DNA from: an uncultured Clostridia bacterium
Lineage (GTDB): Bacteria > Bacillota > Clostridia > Oscillospirales > Acutalibacteraceae
Direction of reading: 5' to 3'
Assembly (NCBI GenBank): GCA_937916195.1
Contig: CALFTO010000086.1
Location: forward strand, 1-15,873
Length of the DNA stretch: 15,873 nucleotides
Both the position numbers and the translations under genes were made by a program. The number at the start of each line of letters is the position of its first letter. The first letter of the stretch is position 1. Positions 7,644-14,092 of this stretch are shown here, piece by piece. The notes beneath the pieces were generated by a model that made no database searches, was not told the origin of the DNA, and saw only the letters and a program-made list of their open reading frames with translations.

Positions 7644-9185
7644 TCAATAATCTATGCGTTCAAATGGATAATCAATCTTTAGTCCAGCTTCTTTGAAAAA
7701 CTGAATACTCTCAATAGCATAAAAATTAAAATATATGTTTCCTGTAATTCTGTCAGCAATTTTTCGTGGATTTTCAATTACATATTCGTATGCTTTCTCA
7801 CCATATGCTGCAAAATCTTTTACCACTTCTTCATCTGATTCATCATTTTCACCCCAAAGCTCTCCACCACATATAAGAATATTTCTGTCTTCGAGAATTT
7901 TGCGAGTCCGCTCCCAACAACGAAAAATATAATTTTCTGAATTTATGAGTACAAAATCGGGAACCAGTACATATTCAAGTACATTGTCAATAATAAGCAT
8001 AATTCGTTCGTCCCAAATTAAATCTAGCCCTACTTGAAGATGATTTGAAAAGTTACAAAAATCCTCATACTTTATTTTTGCTTTATCACTGCGATTGTAA
8101 AGACGCAATAATTCTTTACAACCATCTTCATCTTCCGCATAGCAGCGAATCATTACTTCATCACACAAACACTCTTGTGGAGTTTCAAGTATAAAAGATG
8201 CTCCACAAAGTGGCTTTATGTTATTTTTCATGCATTCAAATGCAAACTGTGGCAAGCAATTTATTCCATCAAATTCGCAAAAAGTAAGCACATCAGTATA
8301 AAGCTCACCTGTGCGAAATCTACCGTTAGGTGCAAGCCACCAACCACCGTGGCAGGTTCCTGATAAATCTATTCTTTTATTTAAAAAACAATCTTCTTCG
8401 TAAGTATTATCCCACCGCGAATCAAATTCATCGGCAATAAACTTCTCATCAAATTTTGTTTCACCTGTAATTCTATCAGCAATTTTTCGTGGATTTTCTA
8501 TTACACACTCGTATGCTCTGTTACCTAAAAATAAAAATTCCTCAAGCATTTTCTCATCTGAAAGTGCTACCGAATATTGAATTTTTTCGTCCGTTACTTT
8601 TTCACTTTGATGCTCTGTTGCGCAAATTAAAATATTATTGTCATCGCACTGCTTCAACACATCGTTCCAATTATTGAAACGATGTAATTTTCTATCAATA
8701 AGCACAAAATCAGGCATAATAAAGTCTTTTATTATATTTTCGATATTCAGCAGTGTCTCTAAATTGAATAAATCTAATCCTATTTGCAAATAATTAGAAA
8801 AACTTTTAAAATCATTATACTTTAAAAATTCTCCATTACATCTTGCCGCAAGCATACGAAGTTCTTCGCAACCTTCTTCATCTTCGGCGTAGCATATAAT
8901 ATCTATATAAGAATTCTTAATATCATCAGGTAATTTTACTTTAAATTTCAAACCACATAATGGTTTTATTTTATATGTTTTACATGCTTCAACAAATTCA
9001 GGCATATAATCCATAACCGCATAATTGCATATAGGAGCCACCCCACTATCATTTGTCCGCGAAAGATATTTTAAATATAGTTCTATAGAGTCTTCAAGGT
9101 TTGCATGTAGAATTTCCCAATTAAATATATCTCTTGCCTGTTCAAGCCATGAAAAGCCCCACAAATCAATTCTTTTGTTTGACAT
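7644..9185 (-). CDS. Tandem degenerate PHP-domain protein (PolC/DnaE PHP-like, no polymerase domain)
   Basis: 513 residues built from two copies of one domain, about 4-241 and 270-482. Matching phrases include R-I-D-L, I-K-P-L-C-G, C-Y-A-E-D-E-x-G-C-x-E-L, L-Q-x-G-L-D-L and E-N-P-R-K-I-A-D-R-I-T-G. The order fits the PHP domain of replicative DNA polymerase III alpha, where one finds H-L-H-T, I-T-D-H, G-I-K-x-I-x-G, a phrase like A-K-N-x-E-G-L-K-N-L, and E-N-P-x-K-I-A-D-M-I at the end. Here the metal ligands are gone: the first H-x-H position is L-W-G or L-S-G, I-T-D-H is V-M-D-Y or E-F-D-G, and the late D-x-H is changed. It is thus very likely not a phosphoesterase. No polymerase or exonuclease domain follows. 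It starts 11 bases after the upstream gene with AAGGAG over that stop. Role unknown: binding module, decoy or relic. Confidence 0.72.
   Translation of the reverse strand: MSNKRIDLWGFSWLEQARDIFNWEILHANLEDSIELYLKYLSRTNDSGVAPICNYAVMDYMPEFVEACKTYKIKPLCGLKFKVKLPDDIKNSYIDIICYAEDEEGCEELRMLAARCNGEFLKYNDFKSFSNYLQIGLDLFNLETLLNIENIIKDFIMPDFVLIDRKLHRFNNWNDVLKQCDDNNILICATEHQSEKVTDEKIQYSVALSDEKMLEEFLFLGNRAYECVIENPRKIADRITGETKFDEKFIADEFDSRWDNTYEEDCFLNKRIDLSGTCHGGWWLAPNGRFRTGELYTDVLTFCEFDGINCLPQFAFECMKNNIKPLCGASFILETPQECLCDEVMIRCYAEDEDGCKELLRLYNRSDKAKIKYEDFCNFSNHLQVGLDLIWDERIMLIIDNVLEYVLVPDFVLINSENYIFRCWERTRKILEDRNILICGGELWGENDESDEEVVKDFAAYGEKAYEYVIENPRKIADRITGNIYFNFYAIESIQFFKEAGLKIDYPFERIDY
7741..7794. repeat. 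Direct repeat unit 1 inside the tandem PHP-like gene
   Basis: This 54-base stretch recurs at 8464-8517 with 4 mismatches by eye, 723 bases (241 codons) away and in the same frame. It encodes the second copy of the E-N-P-R-K-I-A-D-R-I-T-G end of the PHP-like domain. The near-identity at DNA level exceeds that of the rest of the two copies, suggesting gene conversion or strong local constraint. Confidence 0.8.
8464..8517. repeat. Direct repeat unit 2 inside the tandem PHP-like gene
   Basis: Partner of the unit at 7741-7794 (50 of 54 bases identical). It encodes the end of the first PHP-like domain. Confidence 0.8.
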
Positions 9186-9196
9186 TAAATCACTCC

Positions 9197-10183
9197 TTAC
9201 AAATTTTTATCAACTTTACTTAACCATTGTGATACATTTGGGGTTCCATTTTCTTTTATATAGTTACTTAAATCCATCAATATTTTTTCTTTGGGGTTTA
9301 ATGGTTCTCTGTAATATTTCAACTTCATGACATCACATCCAAAGCCATTTGCATACGGTGATTTTATATTATGAGAACAAGGAAATGAATCCTGTAGCAC
9401 TCCATTCTGATTCAAAAAATAATAAACGGCAAAATCAGGTCTGTCTTCAAATATATGACCTTTATATTTCGCACCCGATTCAAGCTTTGCATATTCTTTT
9501 GCAAAATGTGGTAAAACTTTCAATACGCATGGGACGCAATCATATGTACTACTTACAATATCGCCTTCGTTAAATGGTACGGGAATATGAATAAACAAAG
9601 TATGTAACGCACCTGGACCTTCAGGAATGATTTTAGCTAATTCATATTTTTTATTAAGGTAATATTTATCGAAAATACATGTTGCTTCTCCATTATAATT
9701 ATAATGAACGATAACAAAATCCGAGTGTTTTTTCGTCATACCTCTTTTAATGCCGATATTCTTCAAATTGTATCTCGCCATATATGGACGAATGAAAATC
9801 AACAATTCTTCGATATTTGAAAATGCTAATTTTTTATAGAGATTTTCATCAAATCCCATAACAGAGGCAGAGTAAATATCAATAGTATAATAAACCTTGG
9901 TAGTATTAGACGGGTCCTCAAAAGCTTTCAAAAGTGCTATTCTGTAATCTATTAGTGCACGAAGATAAACATGAATGCTTGTTTTTACATTAAAATCTAC
10001 ACTTTCGTGAAATTGCATATCAGGACAAGTATCAATTATCTCTTGAAACGCTAAGTTCTTCTCTTTAATAGTTTTGTCACTCATATCAATAATGTAAGCC
10101 ATTTCAATGGAATTAAAAATATGTCCAATGGATTTGCAATAGTTAGCAATATCACGAGAATGAAAATAATCAAAAATGTTCAT
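9197..10183 (-). CDS. Hypothetical protein, 328 residues, first gene of the WYL operon
   Basis: Not assigned to a function. It opens M-N-I-F-D-Y-F-H-S-R-D-I-A with I-G-H-x-F-x-x-x-E-M-A soon after, an opening I associate with uncharacterised clostridial proteins. It then has a helical region to about 120 and a beta-rich second half containing H-I-P-V-P-F-N-E-G-D-I-V near 194-205 and C-V-P-C-V-L near 213-218. No membrane helix or known catalytic motif is seen. A weak AAAGGG site precedes ATG 10183. Its stop is 11 bases before the PHP-like gene, whose ribosome site overlaps it, so the two are co-transcribed and probably act together. The operon's promoter should lie in 10184-10300, where a moderate candidate is present. 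Confidence 0.7.
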   Translation of the reverse strand: MNIFDYFHSRDIANYCKSIGHIFNSIEMAYIIDMSDKTIKEKNLAFQEIIDTCPDMQFHESVDFNVKTSIHVYLRALIDYRIALLKAFEDPSNTTKVYYTIDIYSASVMGFDENLYKKLAFSNIEELLIFIRPYMARYNLKNIGIKRGMTKKHSDFVIVHYNYNGEATCIFDKYYLNKKYELAKIIPEGPGALHTLFIHIPVPFNEGDIVSSTYDCVPCVLKVLPHFAKEYAKLESGAKYKGHIFEDRPDFAVYYFLNQNGVLQDSFPCSHNIKSPYANGFGCDVMKLKYYREPLNPKEKILMDLSNYIKENGTPNVSQWLSKVDKNL

Positions 10184-10251
10184 AGATTATTACCCTTTCT
10201 TGTTTTGTCTAAAGTTTTATAAAAAGCGAGTAAAATAAAAGCACTCCTTTG

Positions 10252-10280
10252 AATATAAAATACAATAGTTTGTGGTGCAA
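10252..10280 (-). promoter_or_regulatory. Candidate promoter of the WYL operon
   Basis: Minus strand TTGCAC (10280-10275), 17-base spacer, TATATT (10257-10252). The -10 is good but the -35 matches consensus only in its first three bases. The -35 overlaps the first GGTGCA copy of the direct repeat at 10274-10290. The leader to ATG 10183 would be about 60 bases. Confidence 0.35.
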
Positions 10281-10290
10281 AAACGGTGCA
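10274..10290. promoter_or_regulatory. GGTGCA direct repeat, possible operator between divergent promoters
   Basis: GGTGCA occurs at 10274-10279 and again at 10285-10290, start-to-start 11 bases, about one helical turn. The pair lies between the candidate minus promoter (overlapping its -35) and the strong plus promoter at 10318-10346. That geometry suits an operator for the WYL protein or another regulator, but a hexamer pair can arise by chance. Confidence 0.3.
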
Positions 10291-10317
10291 TTGGTTTGGT
10301 TCTGCGTTTTTGATATG

Positions 10318-10346
10318 TTGACAGTAAAACGGCTTGTTGGTAAAAT
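10318..10346 (+). promoter_or_regulatory. Strong promoter of the QKW-glycosylase pair
   Basis: Consensus -35 TTGACA (10318-10323), a 17-base spacer, and -10 TAAAAT (10341-10346, one base off TATAAT). Transcription would start near 10353, giving a leader of about 54 bases with an AAAGGATGAG ribosome site. Confidence 0.75.
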
Positions 10347-10406
10347 AAGAGAAGATATTAAAAGCTTATCTAAAATTTATAAATCTACAAAGGATGAGAA
10401 ATATAA

Positions 10407-11039
10407 ATGACAAAAGAGCAAAAGCAAGCATATGAGTTTATAATTTATTGTTATTTCGGCAAAATTGATAACCCGGTTGAAGCTGCAATCGACCGCGCTT
10501 ATGTTGATATGGCAGCACACACTTTGAAGGGGTTTGGTGCTGATTATAAAACAAAATGGGAATGCAGATATAACGCCACACAAACAATCACTAAGGCATT
10601 GGAAAGCATTGATGACAACTTTTGCGATTGGCATTCAAATCTGTGCATGAAAATTAAAACAACATATGAGAATCATATTTCATTTTCACATGGTCAAGCA
10701 CAAAAATGGGTTAACATGACAATGAAATATCTTTATGTTTTTAAACTTGTATTCGAAGTTATGAAAGATGACAGACTTAAAAAAATACCTGCTTTTTTCC
10801 AGTCAAATGAAAACATAAGTAAGTTACATATACCTTTGGATAATTATATATTGAAAGAATTGAAATTCGAATCCCTCGAACCATGGAGCAAAATGAATGA
10901 AATACAATATAGAGAATTCATAAATAATAATGATAAAAACATTCAATGGGAACTCGAAAATTGGAATATAGCCGCTGAAAATTACAAACAGATTGATAGT
11001 AAAAGTTATTCTAATTACAAAATCAAAAGGAATGTTTAA
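10407..11039 (+). CDS. QKW-family helical protein, copy 2 (unknown function)
   Basis: A 210-residue paralogue of the 5205-5900 protein, about 20 residues shorter, mainly in its N-terminal half. Landmarks in the same order are A-Y-V-D (31-34), W-H-x-x-x-C (75-80), G-Q-A-Q-K-W-V-N-M-T (96-105), L-H-I-P-L-D (140-145), W-S (160-161) and Q-W-E-L-x-x-W (180-186). The two are clearly diverged outside these blocks, so this is not a recent local duplication. It has its own strong promoter. Its stop TAA 11037-11039 is one base before the ATG of the glycosylase-like gene, implying coupled translation. In copy 1 the partner gene comes before, here it comes after, so only the association is conserved. No catalytic motif is recognised; a sensor or partner-control role is inference. 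Confidence 0.72.
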   Translation: MTKEQKQAYEFIIYCYFGKIDNPVEAAIDRAYVDMAAHTLKGFGADYKTKWECRYNATQTITKALESIDDNFCDWHSNLCMKIKTTYENHISFSHGQAQKWVNMTMKYLYVFKLVFEVMKDDRLKKIPAFFQSNENISKLHIPLDNYILKELKFESLEPWSKMNEIQYREFINNNDKNIQWELENWNIAAENYKQIDSKSYSNYKIKRNV

Positions 11040-11040
11040 A

Positions 11041-11871
11041 ATGAAAAATAAGTTAGATAAAGTTTATAACGAAATTTATTCTCAATCATTCGAATGCATT
11101 GATACAAAATGTTGCCCCTGTTTTGAAGAGTGTAAAAATAGTCTTGCTAGAAGAAAAAAATTTAAAGAAAAAATTCACACATTATTAAATAGTGAATACT
11201 CATTTTTTGGTAATCACAGTATTCACCTTGGAGATAATTATTATAAATGTCACGATTTAGGCATACCAAAAGTCGTTTTTTTAGGTAAAGAAGACACTTC
11301 TAAATCACTGGAAGTAGTTTCAACTGCTGACTTTACATGGCAAAAAAATCAACACTATAGAGAAACCCGTGCTATATTATCCTTTCTTTTAAAACAAACT
11401 AACGACATTGATTATAACGATAAAAGAACTTATAGTTTTGTAAATAATAACGAAACAATTCCGTCACACACTCTCTTTGCGTTGACAAATCATTACCACT
11501 GTGCATTCAAAGAAAATGAAAAAGTACATGGTCTTCCATCAACAGATAAAATGTGGGAGAACTGTTGCAATGTTGTAAAAAAAGAATTAGAAAGTTTGAA
11601 TCCAGATATATTTATTATTCAAGCGGGTTGGTCATTGAAAAGCAATGCATTAAATCATATTCAAAAATATTTTGACTCTGATTTATATACAGTTGAAAAA
11701 GACACTTCTATCTCTGCTTTATACTGGTTAAAGAACAACAATGATAACACAATAAAATGTTGTATTATTGGTACATTTCATCCTTCCTATCCTGGAAGTT
11801 ATAATGCTGATTACAGAATTACATTAAAAAAACGCATGTTACATGCAATCAGTTGGTTTTATAACAAGTAA
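11041..11871 (+). CDS. Uracil-DNA-glycosylase-superfamily protein with putative Fe-S cluster
   Basis: 276 residues. The second half follows the family 4/5 glycosylase pattern: a T-N-H-Y-H-C phrase (149-154, like T-N-x-x-K-C-R-P), L-P-S-T-D-K-M-W-E-N-C-C (165-176, like P-T-P-x-E-x-x-x-C), L-E-S-L-N-P-D-I-F-I-I-Q-A-G (183-196), and G-T-F-H-P-S-Y-P-G (244-252, motif 2 H-P-S). Cys24 and Cys27 (C-x-x-C) with Cys154 and Cys175 would be the four cluster ligands. The catalytic motif 1, usually G-E-x-P-G, is replaced by V-F-L-G-K-E-D-T-S-K-S (79-89), so the base recognised may not be uracil. Start: ATG 11041, one base after the QKW stop, with AAAAGGA nearby; a longer in-frame reading from 10993 has no ribosome site. 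Family knowledge: some glycosylases act against phages with modified DNA; that role here is inference. Confidence 0.7.
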   Translation: MKNKLDKVYNEIYSQSFECIDTKCCPCFEECKNSLARRKKFKEKIHTLLNSEYSFFGNHSIHLGDNYYKCHDLGIPKVVFLGKEDTSKSLEVVSTADFTWQKNQHYRETRAILSFLLKQTNDIDYNDKRTYSFVNNNETIPSHTLFALTNHYHCAFKENEKVHGLPSTDKMWENCCNVVKKELESLNPDIFIIQAGWSLKSNALNHIQKYFDSDLYTVEKDTSISALYWLKNNNDNTIKCCIIGTFHPSYPGSYNADYRITLKKRMLHAISWFYNK

Positions 11872-11875
11872 AATT

Positions 11876-11900
11876 ACCTCCCCTTTGATTAAGGGGAGGT
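11876..11900. terminator. Bidirectional terminator between convergent genes
   Basis: A 10-bp stem ACCTCCCCTT (11876-11885) with AAGGGGAGGT (11891-11900), 5-base loop, TTATTTATT after it on the plus strand and AATTTTAC on the minus strand. It lies 4 bases past the glycosylase-like stop and 4 bases past the end of the acetyltransferase gene, so it serves both. Confidence 0.85.
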
Positions 11901-11904
11901 TTAT

Positions 11905-12794
11905 TTATTGATTATTATAAAATTCTTCTTTTGTTATTTCGTATATTTCCTTGTCAACGCAATATTTATCTTCCACAACAAAATCTCTGCGAAGTGTTCC
12001 CGTGTGAATAAATCCACAAGATTCAACCAAACGCTTTGAAGGAATGTTGTCAGTTCGGATATGTGCTCTGACAAGTTCTATTTTTGCCTTTCTATTTTTA
12101 TATACACGACTATAATTGGTTTCAACCAATTCTAATAGTTTCCCTGAAAAAGCTCTATCCAGAAATGCTAAAACTGCTTCTTTTGCGTACCCATTGTTTC
12201 GATATGGTTTAAATATGTAATACTCTAATCGTGTTATTCTCGAAATGTCGTGTTCAAATTTATCCCATATCATTGCAATATAACCAATCATATTATTGCT
12301 TTCCTTTTCGACAATAGCATAACAAAAAGGTCTAACAAAATTAAATTTTTTTACGTTTGTGTTATTGCATTTCATGCAGGTATACATTAAAAAATCACCA
12401 TCATTCTTCAAATGTTTATGGTAGATTTTTAAATTGTTATCATCGGGTATACGGAATTTCAATCTTTCAGAACTAAATGGTTTATTTACATTTTCACTAT
12501 ATGGGAAACGCAGATTATCTCGTGCAGTAATTCTTTTATTTAAATAAGCTAATTCATCTTCATTAAAATCACTTTTCTCAATATTTCTTGAAACAAAACA
12601 AAGGCCATTCCACAACGCCAATTTATAATCAGAATTAGTTTGAACAAACAAAAGTCTAAAACATTTTAATTCATTTTCATATTCACTTGATTTAGGATTG
12701 AGTTCTATGTTTAAGTAATTAATTTCTATTCCCAATTCCTTTTTTATTAAACAGCATGCTTTACGTTCAACATAATGAATCTTTTTTTATCCAT
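11905..12794 (-). CDS. GNAT N-acetyltransferase with N-terminal extension; start separated by a one-base frame change
   Basis: A RimJ/RimL-like GNAT domain fills the second half: E-Y-Y-I-F-K-P-Y-R-N-N-G-Y-A with the acetyl-CoA loop R-x-x-G-x-A, then R-T-D-N-I-P-S-K-R-L-V-E-S-C-G-F and D-K-E-I-Y-E-I-T near the end. Such enzymes acetylate protein N-termini, small molecules or antibiotics; the substrate is unknown. About 100 residues precede the domain and are not recognised. The unbroken frame runs 12735-11905, but its only early start is TTG 12735, with the ribosome site almost touching it. A far better start is ATG 12794 with AGGAGG 7 bases upstream and its own promoter. It reaches the main frame only by a -1 shift, or one extra base, at the seven-A run 12788-12782. 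The 20 codons so gained read as sensible protein (K-I-H-Y-V-E-R-K-A). As written, ATG 12794 gives a 15-residue product. Confidence 0.75.
12782..12788 (-). other. Seven-A slippage site in the acetyltransferase start region
   Basis: On the minus strand codons read ATG GAT AAA AAA AGA; the A run (12788-12782) is where one extra A or a -1 shift joins the start codon to the acetyltransferase frame. Homopolymer runs are known sites of ribosomal and transcriptional slippage, of phase variation and of sequencing error. Confidence 0.6.
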
Positions 12795-12824
12795 AAATAT
12801 TCCTCCTAACGCCAAGCTAACCAT

Positions 12825-12853
12825 ATTATATATTAAATCAATTACTTTTGCAA
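12825..12853 (-). promoter_or_regulatory. Promoter of the acetyltransferase gene
   Basis: Minus strand -35 TTGCAA (12853-12848), 17-base spacer, perfect -10 TATAAT (12830-12825). Transcription would start near 12818 and produce a leader of about 24 bases with AGGAGG at 12807-12802. This supports ATG 12794 as the intended start. Confidence 0.7.
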
Positions 12854-12859
12854 ATTAAA

Positions 12860-13543
12860 CTATTTCTTAAACACATCATATCCTGCGATTTGTAAGTCCA
12901 TGCCAAGCTCATACCAATCGGCTTTTGACATTGATTTCATTTGCTCAGGTGAAAGTGTAACTGGCATTTTGTCGGGGTCAAGTCCTGCGATTTCTTGTTG
13001 CTGACGCAATGTTACCCAGTCTTGTTTTGTCATTTTAGATTTATCTGACGAATATGCTCCACCTGTACTCATATAAGCACCCATTAAGACCATTACGCCA
13101 AATGCCAATGGTGCATACAATATAATTTTCCAGATTGGTGCTGTAAGACTATCCGTTTTGACATCATAAAAGAAATATGCTACCAAATACATAATTGGCA
13201 CCATTGAATCAAAAAAGCAAAGCATTTTCATAAGTATTCCCTTACGGGAATTGTACTTTTTGCCATCTGACAAATAGAAATTTGATTGCATAAATGCACA
13301 GGAAAGCATTGTGCAAGCTGCAATAATATCAATAAAAACAAATCCAAAAAGCCAACCGCTGAAATCTCTTGGTCTGCAAACTGCGTGAAGTATTGCATAG
13401 AAAACGAAATATGTAACTGCCACTATTGATAGTCTTATTGAATACTTTTTCCAATACGCGTGATATTGTTCTTTAATCCTATCATCGTATTTACGATTTT
13501 TTATGATTTTGTTTGCTAATGTTTTTCTTGATTTTTCTGTCAT
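12860..13543 (-). CDS. Four-helix membrane protein with a C-terminal tandem repeat
   Basis: 227 residues. A basic, helical N-terminal segment (1-36) precedes four hydrophobic helices at about 37-56, 64-86, 107-126 and 138-157, and a soluble tail follows from about 160. The tail holds two copies of one unit: M-T-K-Q-D-W-V-T-L (171-179) with E-I-A-G-L-D (184-189), and M-S-K-A-D-W-Y-E-L (205-213) with Q-I-A-G-Y-D (218-223). Both tails should lie in the cytoplasm, the first being strongly positive. The family is not recognised. AAGGAG precedes ATG 13543, 15 bases after the second DnaB-like gene, so it is the last of a four-gene operon. It could tether the cytoplasmic proteins of that operon to the membrane; this is inference only. 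Confidence 0.7.
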   Translation of the reverse strand: MTEKSRKTLANKIIKNRKYDDRIKEQYHAYWKKYSIRLSIVAVTYFVFYAILHAVCRPRDFSGWLFGFVFIDIIAACTMLSCAFMQSNFYLSDGKKYNSRKGILMKMLCFFDSMVPIMYLVAYFFYDVKTDSLTAPIWKIILYAPLAFGVMVLMGAYMSTGGAYSSDKSKMTKQDWVTLRQQQEIAGLDPDKMPVTLSPEQMKSMSKADWYELGMDLQIAGYDVFKK

Positions 13544-13558
13544 TTTGATTTCTCCTTT

Positions 13559-14074
13559 TTATATTTCTGCAAGATAATTTCCTGTGTCGCCACAACGGTT
13601 TTTGAGTACTCGTGCAACATACTTTTCCGGGTGCATTGGTTCAAGTGAAATAAGCAATTCAATATCTTGCTCTATTCCACCATCATAACCATACTCTGCT
13701 TGAAAATCGCATAATGATAATGGATAAAAGATTTTTTCGAGTCGCAACAACACAACAAAAGTTATATTAAACTCCCGTGCAAAGAATCCCATTTCATAAA
13801 ATATTTCATCATGTTCTCGGGGATTTGCTGGATTATATTTTAATGAGTCAACGACCACCACGCCAAGATTGTGTTTTTCTCCCTCACATAGTATTCGTAC
13901 TTGCTCAAGCTTTTCCCTTATTTTTTCTTCATTAAAATCCTCGGAAAAATACACAACCGATTCATCCGGATATTCAATTTTCATTACAAGAGAATTCGTT
14001 ATTCTTTTGATATTTCTCTCATTTTCAGGTGTGGTTTCTTCATAAGCTATAGCGACTATTCTGAAATTTCGCAT
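13559..14074 (-). CDS. Degenerate DnaB-helicase-like RecA domain protein B (171 residues)
   Basis: The order of segments follows the C-terminal RecA core of the replicative helicase DnaB. V-V-Y-F-S-E-D-F near 40-47 is where DnaB has x-F-x-S-L-E-M. V-V-V-V-D-S-L near 72-78 is Walker B. M-G-F-F-A-R-E-F-N-I-T-F-V-V-L-L near 95-110 corresponds to L-A-K-E-L-N-V-P-V-x-x-L-S-Q. L-C-D-F-Q-A-E with G-I-E-Q-D-I-E-L near 121-140 corresponds to L-S-D-L-R-E-S with I-E-Q-D-A-D. V-L-K-N-R-C-G-D-T-G near 156-165 corresponds to the x-K-x-R-x-G-x-x-G arginine-finger loop, whose Arg is kept. The P-loop is missing: after F-R-I-V-A-I-A comes E-T-T-P-E-N. ATP hydrolysis is thus unlikely. AAAGGA lies 9 bases before ATG, 18 bases after the 14093 gene. 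It could be a decoy, a DnaB- or loader-binding factor, or a relic. Confidence 0.62.
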   Translation of the reverse strand: MRNFRIVAIAYEETTPENERNIKRITNSLVMKIEYPDESVVYFSEDFNEEKIREKLEQVRILCEGEKHNLGVVVVDSLKYNPANPREHDEIFYEMGFFAREFNITFVVLLRLEKIFYPLSLCDFQAEYGYDGGIEQDIELLISLEPMHPEKYVARVLKNRCGDTGNYLAEI

Positions 14075-14092
14075 AATAACATTCCTTTCTGA

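Noticed and set aside
10315..10410. 31-codon frame whose TGA overlaps the QKW start (ATGA)
   Set aside because: The overlap looks like coupling, but the ATG sits next to the -35 of a near-consensus promoter, upstream of the predicted transcript start, and has no ribosome site.
10993..11040. Longer start of the glycosylase-like gene
   Set aside because: It would overlap the QKW gene by 47 bases with no ribosome site; ATG 11041 has AAAAGGA before it.
13559..14074. Reading this protein as a functional RecA/KaiC ATPase
   Set aside because: No G-x-x-x-x-G-K-T/S P-loop can be found in it, so only a degenerate DnaB-like domain is claimed.
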